Assembly (NCBI GenBank): GCA_022818135.1
Contig: JAFMSR010000012.1
Coordinates: 24,484,064 to 24,548,063 of the forward strand
Source: Saxidomus purpurata
Taxonomy: Eukaryota; Mollusca; Bivalvia; Venerida; Veneridae
Direction: 5' to 3'
DNA length: 64,000 nucleotides
The notes under the pieces are model-generated. The model searched no databases. It was not told the origin of the DNA and worked only from the letters and a program-made list of their open reading frames with translations. The first letter of the stretch is position 1. Each line of letters opens with the position of its first letter. Made by a program: the position numbers and the translations under genes. Positions 32,901-47,900 of this stretch are shown one piece after another.

Positions 32901-35900
32901 AAACAACATAAGACTGATACAACAAACTTTGGATATAACCAAACGTAGGAAAGACATCAACAGAAAACCAACTTAACAAATACAGACAAAATGTCACAGG
33001 GTGAGAAAAATGTGCAGCCTGACCGGGACTCGAAGCTGGGACCCTCCGCTTACATGGCGAATACTCTACCGAGGCCCACTGAGCTGTCAGGCCAACTACA
33101 CATCTCCTCTATTTATAATCAAGTCCGTACCTGTGACACAAACACAAATGTTGGTTAGTGTGAGGGCTTTAGATTAGATGAATCAAGGTATCTTATGCTT
33201 TAAGATAATGTTTCAGTGATAAATGTGGACAGTATTTGGAAACGCTCGCTGGTCCTGACTTTTCACAAAACCTAAATACATGTGTATAGGTTTTCTTACA
33301 GCAAACTCACCCAGTTTGTGGTGTACAAGTCATGTATACTGAATTGAACGATAGTCAGCAGTGTCAGTTGAACCCTTATCCTTCTAAATTTCTAAAATGA
33401 ACTAGCCCATCTTTCAGTATGGGCATTACCATTAATTGATAAAAGGGGACCAAATAGCAAACAGTGCCTATCATTATCAGACTGATCATGATCTGCACTG
33501 GTCACAATGGCACCAGTTAATATTCATATGATATAACTTACCATTATTCCATATATTCTTAATCCTTCAAAACAGAATGTCTGGTTGTTTTATATGTATA
33601 CAGTAAGTTTATCCAACATAAAATAAAATTTTATCTTTTGTATTTATGTACATGAACCTTAATTCTGTTATATCATAGACAGTTACAGTTATAACAGCAT
33701 TAAAAACCTTGAGAAACATTTAAAAGAAGCATTTCACTTTTCCTTGTATATTTTCGTGAACCTGTGTATACATGTATCGTTTAAAGAACCTGTGAAGCGA
33801 ACAGGGATTTATCTTTTGAAAAGAAAGCATTTGCATTTAGTGTTTTCATCTCTATTAATCCTTAATCCCAGGTTAAGAGTGCTATAAAATTTTATTCTAT
33901 GTGCATGGTGTTTTCAGTGGATGAAAAAAAATGTGTAGTTATTACTTACTTAGTTATTATCACAAATTATATTTTTAAAAAAAGGAAATAAAGTTAGTTT
34001 GACATTCAAATATACTACAGTCATGCTGGTGACGTTTCTGTTGTAATATGAATATGGCAAAGGATTAAATATTTATGTTTACGCAAAAAAATCAGGTCGC
34101 TAAATGTACTGATTTTACTGAACATGTTGTGAAAACAGATTTATTTATTTTTAAGTTTAAGCAAGTTTAAAATCGTACAGAGGAACTTTTTCAAGCCTTC
34201 ACGTTTTGAAATTAATCCTTGAACACATGTTTCAATTTATTGACTTTTTCAGTGACTTAAGTAGGAGAACTTGTTTACCTATAATTTAAGGGGAAAAAAG
34301 GATTTTAAGAAAACGGGATACTTAAGACATTAAAAAGCAAACATTTGTTACAAAGTTTTTGTTTCTCTCAAAAATTTTAAGAAATAAGTTGGTATTACTG
34401 CAGTGAATTACAGAAGTTATGACAGGGGATATATTTCAGGATGGGTCAGCAGGTAAAATACAAACTATGATGTACTTTTTTAAATAGTTTAGATTAAAGT
34501 CCCAGGAGCACTTTGGATCCAAAATAACTTGCAGCTCTTACAAAGAAAGATGTCTTACTCTTATTGGTGAAAAGACCATTGTTTGTACGAAAAACATTCC
34601 TATCTTAACTTTTTTAATCGAAAGAATATGCAATACATATACTGCAGTATTTTTTTCCAAGAAAAAGAAACACTTTCTGGCAGCACTTTTTAGTGAAGAA
34701 GCAACAAAAATATGAAAGAAAGGTATACAAAATGTATGTCAACATTGTTTAAGAATAAATGGAACAATTCTATCATTATTCTATGAAAAACAATGTTTTG
34801 ACATAAAGTCTTCAGTATTATAGTTTATGAAGAGTAGATTTTAGAGTCATTGGGTCAGAGGACAAGGTGGCAGTAACATTGGGTTTAGGAAAACTGTTTC
34901 CACTTAATTACTCGACAACCCTTTTATCTAGTGTTTTCAAACTTCTTAGGATTATTAATTCTGTCAATTTGATGACCCCTATTGATCTGTTATGACTTCC
35001 GGGACACTAGATCATCAGCAATTTCTAGCATTGCAGTAACTTGGCGGATGTGGGTAAGGGGGGCATATGTGTTTTACAAACATCTCTTGTTGTACATGTA
35101 AGTTGAAATCTTATTGGAGCGGGTTTAGAAACTAGCCCAGGCTTTTCACAGTACAGTCAGCATATACTCTACAAAATCGCCAGAACATACTCATGGGGGC
35201 CATTTTTAAAAACGATTGTCCATTCCTGGTGATCAATCACCCAAGTGGATACCCGTATCCATGAGCACTGTCAAACTTGGTATTTCACGAACAGCGAACA
35301 GCATGTTACAGTAGTGTTCGCGCAATGTCCTGTCATATGAGCAATTTACTGGTAATTTGCATTTTTGTACTTTGCCTAATAATTTGATTGTGCATTGTTC
35401 TGTTTATGTTTGCAGATATTTGCCGTGTGTGTAGATGTGAAGCGGCAGGAGATAAACCGTTGTATCACCCATGCGTCTGTACAGGCAGTATCAAATTCAT
35501 ACATCAAGACTGGTAAGATTTCACAAGAACGTTTCAGCTCATACCTTAAATGTTAATTCATACCCTGCTCTGCACCATTTACTGTAAACCAACTAATTTT
35601 GGCATGTAATTTATTTTCGCTATATTCGGGGAGCCAGTATTCCGTGAACTTTAGAATATGGGAATAATTTATCCTTATTTTATAATTTATTCTTTCTTTG
35701 TTTTCTAAAAACGCAAATTTAAATATCGGTGAATCAGTCTGACATCGGCAAAATGCGAACATTAATTGGCGTGTAAATTAAATGGTTTACAGTACTTTTC
35801 AGTATCTAACATCTTGATGCTTTCTATTTAAAAAGTAATTATGAGAGTTGGGAATCCATGCGTCTATAAAGGTCCATGAAGTTAAATTCTGATACAGAAA

Positions 35901-38900
35901 TATCAACACTGTCTTATCAAGTAAACCCACTACTGACTTAAATCTCTGTAATGCTGAATGGGCATCTAGAAATATTATAGACACATGTATGCCATTTTTC
36001 TTACAAATTTTCTTCTTATTTTCAATTTTAGTCTGGTACAATGGCTGAAGTACAGCAGAAAGGAGTTTTGCGAACTCTGCAAACATCGGTTTGCATTCAC
36101 ACCTAGTAAGTGTTTGTTTCTGTTGGTTAGATTTAATTCAGACATCTACAAAGAGTTGAATTTTACACCAGGTAACAGATCAATCAATTTGAAAGAGTAC
36201 TGCTTTTTTTTATCCAAGAAGTATTTTCATAAAAGGGATTTTCCTAGACTGACCAAATGAGCCAGTTACATGTTGTAACTTCAGAAAGGGGCAGGGAGAT
36301 CTGAGTAAGGGTTAGAGCACTTTTCATGTGTTTGACCACTTCAGAATCAGAAATCGTCCTTTTAAACTGAAAACTTTGGCTACATGACTGTATCATATGT
36401 AAGAGAGATATGGTAGCTTTATATACATGTAAGAAAAGGAGTAACTGCTTTGATAGTACTTAAAATGATATTTTGAATGATTGAAAAATAATCTTTATTC
36501 TATCTATTCTTTGGTATACAACAAAGGGCTATAAGGGGATCAAAAGTGGCGCAGGTGCGGAGATATATTAGGACATAGTGCAACACTCTGCTAAAATGCT
36601 CCAGAAAAATCTATACATGTGTTGTTATTGTTGTTTTTTTTCCAGTATATTCACCAGATATGCCAAAGAGGTTACCTATCAAAGATATAGTGAGTGGGCT
36701 GTTAGCCAGCGTAGGGAAGGCTGTGAGATACTGGTTCCATTATACCCTCGTCACGTTTGCCTGGCTAGGGGTGGTTCCACTAACAGCATGTAAGTTACAG
36801 AATTGTCAACTGATATTACAATTTATCTCAAGAAATTTGAACCATTCTAGCTTCATGTTGTTTAGCTATTTCTGGATATTTCCATCATTTGTGGGGTTTA
36901 TGAAACTTTCCACAGAAAGGTTTCAGTTTCATACTGAAATGTACATGGGTATTAATTTACATAAGTCATATAATTACAGAAACATATTGGAAATAACAGG
37001 GCAAGAAATAAAGCTCTAGAATGTTAAAGCTGATAAATTGTCAAATTAAATCGTTCAGCTACTAAATCTTTAAAATGGACTTGTCTGTCTTTCAATTTGG
37101 ACATTACCATTATCTGTTAAAAGGGGTGTCAATGAAAGTATTACAAACCATTATTTGTTAAAAAAGGGTGCTCACTAAAAATGTATTGATTGAATAGCAA
37201 ACAGTGCAGATCATGATCAGACTACACAGATGTTTGAGCTGATCATGATCTGCACTGGTTACAAAGGCAGACTTGCTTGCTGCCAGCAGGATAAAGGTTA
37301 AAATGTTTATTTTACAATTTCCTACTTGTAAATAATTTGGTTGATCAACCAATGCAAATTACTAAAACTACATGACTTTGTATTCAAAAATATTTTCAAA
37401 ACACCCCAAAATATTGACAGACACTTATAAACAAACGCATAAATATTAATGCACAATACATATGTTTGTCTGTTTTTAGGTCGTATATATAGATGTTTGT
37501 TTACTGGGTCTGTGAGCTCATTACTAACTTTACCGTTAGACATGTTATCAACGTGAGTACATTTCTTCTTTTCACTATAATTTTTCGAAACAATTCTCTC
37601 AAGAAAATGTTGCCAAAATTAGTTTTTTGCATTTCATTTTCTGCACAAGATTATTTATATAAGCTCAGTTTATAGATATTTAGTGAAGTTGGGTTATTTG
37701 TCCATCCTTTCACATCCTGTTTTGTCCCATAGTACCTCTGATATGACTTTATAGCAAGATGTGATATTGTAAATGTCTGCTGTAAATTTCATACAAGAGG
37801 TACATTGTATTTGCCTTTAGTACATAAAAAGAACTACATGTACATATAACAATGCACTGAGTTTTCACTAAGCCATGTTGATCTTGTGTTGAACCAATTT
37901 TAGAGGGATGATTGATTGGCAAATAAATGATTGCATTTAGTAATAGATACCTACATGGACCTACCAGTGCTATGATGGTAGTGTTATTCCACATTGCCTC
38001 TCTCTTCCCCTCCCCCGACCCCTGAAAAATTGATTCCAGAATTTTTATATTATGAAAAAAGAAATGTAAAAAGATATATTTTTTTGTTTCAGTGAAAATA
38101 TTGCATCAGACTGTTTCCATGGTTGTTTTGTTGTGGCGTGTACTTTGTGTGCGTTTATTAGTCTTGTCTGGTTACGCGAACAAATTCTGCATGGCGGAGG
38201 ACCGGACTGGTTAGAACAGGATGTGCCAGGGGCGCAACAGAGGGTTAGTGGTTTAAATCTTTGAAACAGCTGTCTCATCTTCACTCTTACCCTTCTGGAG
38301 GCAAAGGGTTCTACCTTTGGGACCTGTGTGGATCATGACCAGCCTGGACAGACTCATTTAACTGATTAAACAGGATGCAAGAATCGTGAAAATATATTTC
38401 AGCATGTCCATTTTGATAGAAAGTTTTACACTCATGGACATTTTTAGATATTTGGAATTGGAAAAGTTTGTCTTTCTAGATGCCTTTTAGCACTCATTTT
38501 AGTTCAAGCATAAAAATCTTTTGAGAATTGACTTCTCAATCAAATCTCACATCACATAACTTCGTAACGGGTAGTTTCATCATGTTCCTATCTATATAAT
38601 TAAACGCTCTTGTAGGACTAACCATATAATGCAGGTATTCTCTGTTGACTGAGGTGAGCGTTGGTCCTATTGTTAGAACAGAAGAGAAGCTGGAGAACTG
38701 CTACGCCATGGCTCGGAGGGATCTGACGGTCCCGGGTTTGATCCCCACCAGTGCCATGCAGTGGTTGTGTCCCTAAGCAAGACAAAATCATTCCACTTTG
38801 CCTCTCTCTCTCCTCTCATTGAGGTTGATTCGATGAATGAGTCTTGAGTTCGATTAACTTAAGTTGTAAGAACTTATTTCACTATCAAAGGGTAATATGT

Positions 38901-41900
38901 AATGTAAAGCTAGAATGGACCATAAGCTTTATGAGTGTTTCCATTTATATTTGTCTTGGAAATTAAATGCATTTCTGGTTTTCAGAATATACTCGATGTT
39001 GGAGTAGTAAATAATTTAGTTGGTTTGGGAGGGGGAGGAGCTAGGGATAATGCGGCCAATCAGAATGAAGAAAACAATGTAGAACCAGTCAATGAGGTAG
39101 AAGAAGACATTGAAGAGGAAGGTGCTGATAATGGAAATAATGCTGCTCAAGGTAGTTCAGTGGTTGGACTTTCCCCCATTTAATTTTAGCTACCTGATTA
39201 CCTTATAAACTTATACTTTAGAGTAAGACAAACAATTTGATGAAGAACTGACAATGCATAATACTGTAAAGAAATTTTATCCAGTGAAATACATTGTTTT
39301 CTCAAATGGCATGAAGTGTGGCGAGTACATAACTTGCAAGTAAATTCTTTAGTTTACCTCAGTATGAGCAATGGTGACTTTTCGTTGGTCATGATATAAA
39401 CCAGACTGAGACCGGAAAATGGTCATTTTGTGTCAAAAATGAGGTCTGACATTGGATAAAAAAACGGAGGGAAACATGTCTTCTTAATATACTTGTAGCT
39501 TTTGTAATCATCAAATCTTCATAACACATAAATTGTGTTCCAAAATCAATTTAGGCAAAACTGGGCAAGCTTTTAGAATTTCAGGGCATATCAGGGACCC
39601 TATGTGTATAATAAGTTAGCATTCATCTTAAGAAAGTCGTGTTTGTAATGTGCGTAATGCTACTCTATTACAGATGACAATAACTGGAATCCTATAGAGT
39701 GGGATAGAGCTGCAGAAGAACTAACATGGGAGAGGGTAAGTCTTTTATGAGCTAGGTCATGCGGAAACTAACTCTCGATCGTTCCTTTGCTGTCCGTCCT
39801 GAAAAGACACAATCAATGGCTGATTGGGAAACTGTCCTATCTGCTTACATGTATATTTCAGTATAAACAATTTTGAGGACAGCCCTTGTGAAAACGGTTG
39901 TATGTATAGAGAAATCATTTTTACAGTGATGGTAATGGCTAAGATATATTTACTATACCCACGCAAACAAAGATTGTCACACTTTGAGTTACTGTTTTTG
40001 GGCGGGGGTTAGGTGCTTCCGTCTGAAGGCCCACCATTTCCTTCAACTGATTTTCTAACCCGGGCCTGCTTTGCAGGGTGTTCCTTGCATAAAGCTCTAT
40101 CAAAGTTGTTCAAAGAATTCCATTCCATGCAGAACTCTGGTTACCAAGACAACAAACAGAATCCTTAAAATGTTCCTGAAACCCAAGGCCTAGATCTAAT
40201 GTTCACAGGGTTGACATGGCCTTAAAAAGAGTTAAAATATGACCCCGGGGAAAAATTTGACCCTCGGCGGGTGGTCAGGTTGTTCATCTCAACATACAGA
40301 ACAGATAAGCTTCAAATCTGCTGGAACCACAAGGCCAAGGTCAATATTTGGCAGTAGCAGGGGTCTCCAAGATTCAAATGACCCCGGGTCAAATTGCTAC
40401 AACTGAAATTCTGCATAGAATGTAAAACAATACAAAAAAGTTTATTAAACAATCATAAGGCCTAGAGCTTATAAATTTAGCATGTAGCATTGGCTATGAC
40501 CTTAAGATTGTTCAGCTTAGGCCTGGATTAGATGGGGTCACTTAGTGTTTAGGCTTGTATAGTAAAAACTTTAAACTTATTCTTTTACGGTAAGCTTAAT
40601 ATTTGGCATGTAGCAGGCTAGACCTCTACCAAGTATTGTTCAAATTATACTGTCAAAATTGCCTCCCGTGGGTCGTAGTGGTTAGGCTAATTGCTGAACT
40701 TGAAATCACCATTTCTCTTTTAACCCAGGCCTAGAATTAGATTTGGGCAGTAGCTTCCTAATAGACGTAAAGGGTGGGGTCAAAATTGACCTGGGTTCTT
40801 TTTTTCCAAAGGTAAAAGGAACTAGTTATATAACATGATCTAGTGATCTGCCACACAAGTGAAAATGTACCAAACATGGTTGAAGATTTTCAGAATGTTA
40901 AACTGTATCAAGAACAATTTTTAAAAAAAAAAATTAAAAAAACCCCCCCAAAAAACCAAAGGGGGGGTAAAAAAAGCTTGGTCAGTTTGTTCATCTCAAC
41001 AAACAGAACAGATATGTTGCAAATCTGCTGGCACAAGATATGGTCATATTGGGGGGTTGAGATAAAGCAATTAAATAACTGAAATTTGTGAATTAATAGA
41101 TTAAAAAGATTGATTTAAAGTCATGTCATTAATTGATTGACAATTATTATTTCAGCAGGTTTGATTAGCTGGGTCATTAGTGCTGGTAAGTAAAATATTA
41201 TTGTTTTACGTTTTAAAGAACTTGAGTTAGGCGTGGCCAAGGAGTTGCAGACTTGAAATCACCATTGTCTATGTGAGAAGTAGCTTTCTTAAAGAGGAAG
41301 GGTTAGTTCTTGCACGATGGTTTAGTGGTCAGTCTAGCCAGTGAAAATACCAATGGTTAACTGAAGTTAAACTAAAAATACCCGAGAAAATGGATTTCCT
41401 TTTAGCTAAAGAACTCAAATAGCATTTGTGTAATGATTAAATGAGTGTTGTAGTCTGTCCTTAATTGCAATGAAACTTGGTGTATAGGCAGCATGCGGGT
41501 GTCACTGGGACAAGCAGCTTGGGATTGCATTTGGGGTCACTAGGGTCCAGGTCACTATTAGTAAAAATAGAAAAATGGTTTACGCTCAATAACTAAAGAT
41601 AGGAGTGACCAATACCAATGAAACTTGGTGTGTAGGTAGTTTGCGTGGAGATGCAGCTTGGGATTGCATTTGGGGTCACTAGGGTCAAGGTCAAAGTTAC
41701 TAAAAATAGAAAAATGGTTTCCGCTCAAAACTCAAGTTAGGAGTGACTTATTGCAATGAAATTTGGTGTGAAGGTAGCTTGCGTAGAGAGGAAGCTTAGG
41801 ATTGCATTTGGGGTCACTAGGGTCAAGGGCATTGTTACTAAAAATAGAATAATGGTTTCCGCTCAATAACTTGAGTTAGGAGTGACCAATTGTAATGAAA

Positions 41901-44900
41901 CTTGGTGTGTAGCTTGCATGGAGAAGAAGCTTTGGGTCCTAAGGTCACTTGGGTCAAGGTCAAGGTCACTGTTACTAAAAATAGATTTTTTAAATTTTTT
42001 TTTTAGTTTTTAAATTGTTTTAAGCAACAACAAAATTTTTTTGGGTCAATGTCACTGTTACTATAAAATACAAACTATAAGAATTTTTTTTTCTTCAATT
42101 TTTGAATTGTTTAAGCAAAAAAAAATATTTCTTTGCAGAGGGGGGAGTCAAGGTGACTGTTTTTTCTTAATTCTACAATTTCTACAGGCGCCATTTAAAC
42201 CTGCTTTGGCGGCATTGCTGCGTCTTCTTGTTTCCTGATTGTGCTGAAAGTTTGAAACAAGATTGATTCTTGACTAGATGTTTTTCAACACTATAACAGG
42301 TTTATTTTTGTAATATCGCTTACAAAACTGTTCACTATTATATGGTTACCTCCCTTTAGTAAACATAACTCTGACACATATAATTTACGTTTTACAGGAG
42401 CATGTGTTCTGGGTGGTCTCCCTTAACACTCTATTCATCCTTGTGTTTGGTGAGTAATTTCTTCTTTATCGAGCTTAGTGACCTTTTCCATCTGCTGCCA
42501 TTCTAAGTCTGAAATTTGAATACCTCTAACAGAAACTTAGCAGAGCTGTGAAATATGCATTTAAAGTGAGTTTTCAAAGTTTCGGCAAATACTATTGGTG
42601 TAAAAATTAGACTTTTTAAAGTCACAAACCTTGAAGTCACCCTGTGTAGAAAAAAAATCACATTTGTAGAGACACCTGTTTGAAATTATAAACCTGTTCA
42701 AGAAAGAAAAACTTACCAAGTTATAGTCCTCAGAAGCGCCTAGAAGTAACTATTTTGTTGTTGTTAGAATACCGTCTTAATTTCTCATACGTGCCCTGAA
42801 ATTTATGGTGTGAGTTGACAATGAATGAATAAATGAATGATATTTTATGGAGCATCAACTTCCAAGGTCATGTAGCATGCATTAAAATCTTCGTATCAAA
42901 CATGTAATATACATGAACATCATTAAACTATGTTTATTGCACTGACTTGGGCCACCTCCTTGGTGGTTTGAGTCACCACTTGCATGAGGCTTTACCATGT
43001 CTGCAGGGACCTCAGCTCACCAAGCCCATTTAGTTGCTTTTTACGGTACAGACAGGGTGCCACATACAGTGGTTGTGATTCTGGCACCTATGCGCTACCC
43101 TCCAACCACAGGGGTATAGTAGTAAGCTGACAGAGCATATCTGAGTGAAAAAACTCAGCAGGTGCTTACAGGTAGCTGATTTGCCACATGTTATGAAAGA
43201 TTAAATGTTGGCCAATGAATTAAGAATTTTGTTCTGAAATTAGCTTGGGTTTTGTAAAAAGGCATTTAGAATACATCAACATTTTTAATTTATGTCTCTC
43301 TTGGTATATGTAAAGTAAAAGTATTCAGGATAGATCCTTTCTTTTTCAGCATTTTGTCCGTACCACATCGGTCACTTCACAATGATTGGAATGAAAATGG
43401 AAGACATGGTAAGATACCTGGATGTATATTTTGTGTGTGTTGCCAGATAAAGGGTTTTATTTGGGGATGTGGGTTGGGGCAAGTCACATTAGTGTAGTTG
43501 GCAGCATAGTTTACATTTGATATTCAAAGACATTGTCACAAGTGTGGATTAAAAATTTATTGCAAAGCAGATTGACGTTAGATACTTATTGCTTAAGTTT
43601 TAGAATACTTTAACATTTCTTACGCAAACTATGCAAATGCTTTCTTTAATTGGAGCGTACATTTTTACTTTATAAGTAGAAGTTAATTGAACAGTTTAGA
43701 TGATTGTCCAGTATTATAAACAGGCCTATAGCATAGCAATGCTGTTCATTGTTTAGTCTGGGAAGTGTTCTACTTAGGTTTCTGTCAGAAAGGTTTGAAG
43801 ATGGCCATCATGGTCAGGAGGTTGTAGTAGATGACATAAAATCGCTGTAACCTCTCGTTGGTTGAGGGTGATGGGTTTGAGTCCTGCTACCAACCATGTC
43901 TCTGTAATATGAGAGTTTTCTTACAATGGTTGGATTCAGGTATTTGTTCTTCCCAGGAACTGTCCGCCTGTAAATAATAATTGAAATACCGTACTGTTTG
44001 AAAAGGACGTTAAAACTCGAAGAATAAAAATCAACCTCTGAAGACTATTTATGGAAGTCCCAGAAATTTGGATAAATAATTTCATGTAACTAACAGTAAC
44101 GTCCATTTTTCAGGTGGAAGCATCACATTTTGAAGGATTATTGACCACTTTGATCGGTTACGTCGTCATTGCCTTCTCCCTAATCGTCTTGTACGCTGTT
44201 TGTTCTCTGATAAGACTGAAGAGGTTTGTGGTTTCTTTCTTACTTTACTTTCAGTGTTCTCATGTACATGTTATTTAACAGAAAGTCGCAGTTAGGCCCT
44301 TATATTTCTTATTGGTAATGTATGTTTGAGTGTGACAATATTGTGAAATTTAGCGTCAGAAAGCAAAGCACTGGCTTTCTCATAGTCCTGTTATATTTTA
44401 CAGCAGGAGTTGTCGTTAATTTTACATTATATGTTTACATTGTTACAGATTCCCGAGGGTGTTTGGATTGTGTTACGTGGTTGTCAAGGTGAAGTTGCTA
44501 GTTGTCGTAGAGATAGGAGTGTTTCCGTTGATCTGTGGCTGGTGGTTAGACATATGCTCTCTCGTAAGTTTGAAATTTATATATAACCAGGTTATCATTC
44601 TTCAACTGGTCTTTAACCAGTCATTAGCCGGTCTTTTTGTAAGCAGCTGGTTAAGTGGTCTTTGCTGAAAATATTTGATTTTATTTTCTTTCAAAAAATT
44701 TATTGCTTTTAAATAGACTGTTGAATTATTTTGGCACAAAAAGTAGGCTTTTTTGCAAAGTACTTAAAGCTTTTTCTACAGAAAAGTGTGGACAATTTTT
44801 ATGCAAAAAAGGGCTGAAGAAACAATTACAATATGTAAATTGTAACTAGACGGAAAATTTATGTATCAATGCAATGACTAGATTTCTGACGTTAACTTCC

Positions 44901-47900
44901 AGAAACAGTTCTAAATGTTACGAGTAAATGAGTATTGTTTCATGATTTCAGTCGATGTTCGATGCCACATTGAAGGATCGTAAAACAAGTTTCCATGTGG
45001 CACCTGGTACTTCAATGTTTATCCACTGGCTGGTAGGAATGGTGTATGTGTTTTACTTTGCCTCATTTATCCTGTTGTTGAGAGAGGTGCTTAGACCAGG
45101 TGTACTCTGGTTCCTCAGAAATCTCAACGATCCGGAGTTTAACCCAATACAAGAGGTTTGTTTGTCGACTTCTTTCTGTTTATTCTAGATCTTTGTTCAT
45201 GTACAACTGATCATTATCATTTTTTCATCCATCCCATTCATTTATTCATTCATTCATTCACTCACCCATCCATACATTCATTCATTCATTGTTCATGCAT
45301 CAGTCCATCCACCCATACCATCCATTTATCTGATACAGGGCGAAACTTCACAGGAGTGATGCTTGGATGGTCCTCTACCAAAATGTCATTTCATTCCATG
45401 TAATTGATTATTAGTCTGCCATCTTTCTTATTGTAACAGATGATTCATCTGCCATGTAATAGATCATTAGTCTGCCATCTTACTTATTGTAACAGATGAT
45501 TCATCTGCCATGTAATAGATCATTAATCTGCCATCATTCTTATTGTAACAGATGATTCATCTGCCATGTAATAGATCATTAATCTGCCATCATTCTTATT
45601 GTAACAGATGATTCATCTGCCATGTAATAGATCATTAATCTGCCATCTGACTTATTGTAACAGATGATTCATCTGCCATGTAATAGATCATTAATCTGCC
45701 ATCTTACTTATTGTAACAGATGATTCATCTGCCATCTTACTTATTGTAACAGATGATTCATCTGCCACTGCAAAGTAATAGATCATTAATCTGCCATCTT
45801 ACTTATTGTAACAGATGATTCATTTATTTATTGTACCAGATGATTCATCTACCAGTGTACAGACATACTCGAAGGTTTGTGGCCTCCGTGATCATTTTTG
45901 GAAGTACTGTATTACTTATGCTGTGGTTACCTGTACGGGTGATCCGAAAAGTGCTTCCCGGCTTCCTACCGTATAACGTCATGTTGTCCAGGTAACAGTT
46001 CAAACAAATCATCTTACTCAGCTTGTTGCAACCTATGTAAATAACTTTGAACTTTTTCAATATATCTTTCAGTAGAAAGAATGTGAATGCTAAGTTTTTG
46101 AAACATCACTAAACACATCACAGTATTATTGATGTTTAACTATTTGTACTGTTCTTTGATTATATGAAAGACATGTGTAAATTACTGTAAGTGACTTAAA
46201 GTTGTAGGTCATTGCTGTAGAACAAACATTTACTGTGTTCATAAAAAAATACTGTTTCATTGGTTGTGGCTCAAGAGTTGGAAGAAAGCCTGTATGGTAA
46301 CTCCATAATTATATAGCAGATATAGCGCAATTCCAGATAATAAGGAACACATTTTCATGGCTCTATTTTATTCCTTCTTGATTTAATAGGAAAATTTATA
46401 CTGGTAATTGGGTAGTTTTCGCAATGATTGAACTTTCGTAAATTTCCTACTTCGCTAATTTAATAATCTTGTGAAAGATTAATTTCACATAGATTTACTT
46501 TAAGAGAATTCTCTTCATGAATAAGTCTGTCTGCTCACAAATTTACAGTAATGATGTAATATACTTCGGATATAAGGAACAATGTCCTCAGGAGTTCGTT
46601 ATATACTGAGTTTTCTATACAGTAATGCCCATCTTATCTGGTACCTGATTTTAACTATTGAAGTTACCTGTTTTTATTTTTAGCGATGCCCCAGTGAGTG
46701 AGCTGTCCCTAGAACTTCTTCTGTTACAAGTAGTCTTGCCGGCTTTGTTAGAGCAAGGCCATACAAGGATGTGGCTAAAAGGACTGGTTCGAGGTTGGAC
46801 ACTTGGCGTGGCATTGTTGCTGAATCTACGATCGTATCTTGTCGGCGATGTTCAGCTGGAGGATAGTGTAAGTAGAATTATTAGCGACATAATTTTTGTG
46901 TTTCTTACCAGATTTGTTATTGCATTGTAATTTCGGCTTGTCTTTGTGTCATTACACAGTTACAGATTTAACTGTCAAGTTACCTTTAGAGATTATTTAC
47001 CATTTTCATTAGTCTAAGAATAGATCATCAGTTCAAGCATTTGATCTGTTGTTTTTATGGCTGTCACATTTACACGTGTAAGTGGAGCAAATTTCTATTA
47101 CTCCAAGTAGATCTTTAAAAATACGAGGTTCCGTGTAAACGATCTAAACACTGAGAGGTAATTAGTTGTTTATTTCCAAGTTTCGGTAAACTGCCCACCT
47201 GTATATAACTGAAATACTTTTGACACAAACATTTTTAAAAAAGCTAGAAAAAGAAAAAGTACACTTTGAAGAATGTTTCCTTTCTGTGTCATGTATTTTA
47301 GAGCATGTATTACTACGATGGTTAGGTAAACAGCCCACCTGTAAAAAAAGAAGAGAAAAAATAGAAGAGAAAATAGTACCTATTGAAGAATTTACTGGTT
47401 TTGTGTCATTTATTTCGGAGCATATATTACTGTGGACTGTGTATTTCAGGATAATGTCATACAGGGAGATGCTGCTGCAGCTGCCCCTGCTGCGCCCCAG
47501 CCCGGTAACCAAGGCAACAATGCCCAGAACAATGCAGCAGCCCCACCTGCTCAGCCAGGAGGTCTAGGGGCTGCACACCAAGCCATGTTGCAAGGAGGTG
47601 GACCCATAGGGTTTCAGTCATACAAGAGACCTAAACTTTTCTACTTCAGGGTATGTCATTTAATTTTTCTGCTCTTGTTTCATTTTTTATTTAACATTGT
47701 TTTTTTTTACAGACATACTATTTTTAGATAGATATGTTGTTTTACTTTTTATCCCTTATTGGTTAAAAAAGTTTTGCCATATCAAATTTTTATTATGTCT
47801 CCCACCAAGTGGTGGTGTGGAGATTGTTTTTTAACTGTCTTTGTCTGTCTGTCTGTCTGTCACAAAGTTTTTCTAGACAACTCGTCTTATACCCCTTGCT

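Noticed and set aside
33012..33093. Possible tRNA gene on the minus strand
   Set aside because: Internal promoter-like boxes are present but no acceptor stem or full cloverleaf could be formed; it is more likely a SINE head.
40531..40560. Second candidate for the MARCHF6 microexon (GGCCTGGATTAGATGGGGTC)
   Set aside because: It lies in a GCTCACC-family repeat monomer, contains stops and lacks a donor at the right place.
47220..47567. 115-codon open frame overlapping MARCHF6 exon 47450-47650
   Set aside because: It is in a different frame from the true exon, which is fixed by phase and by family similarity.
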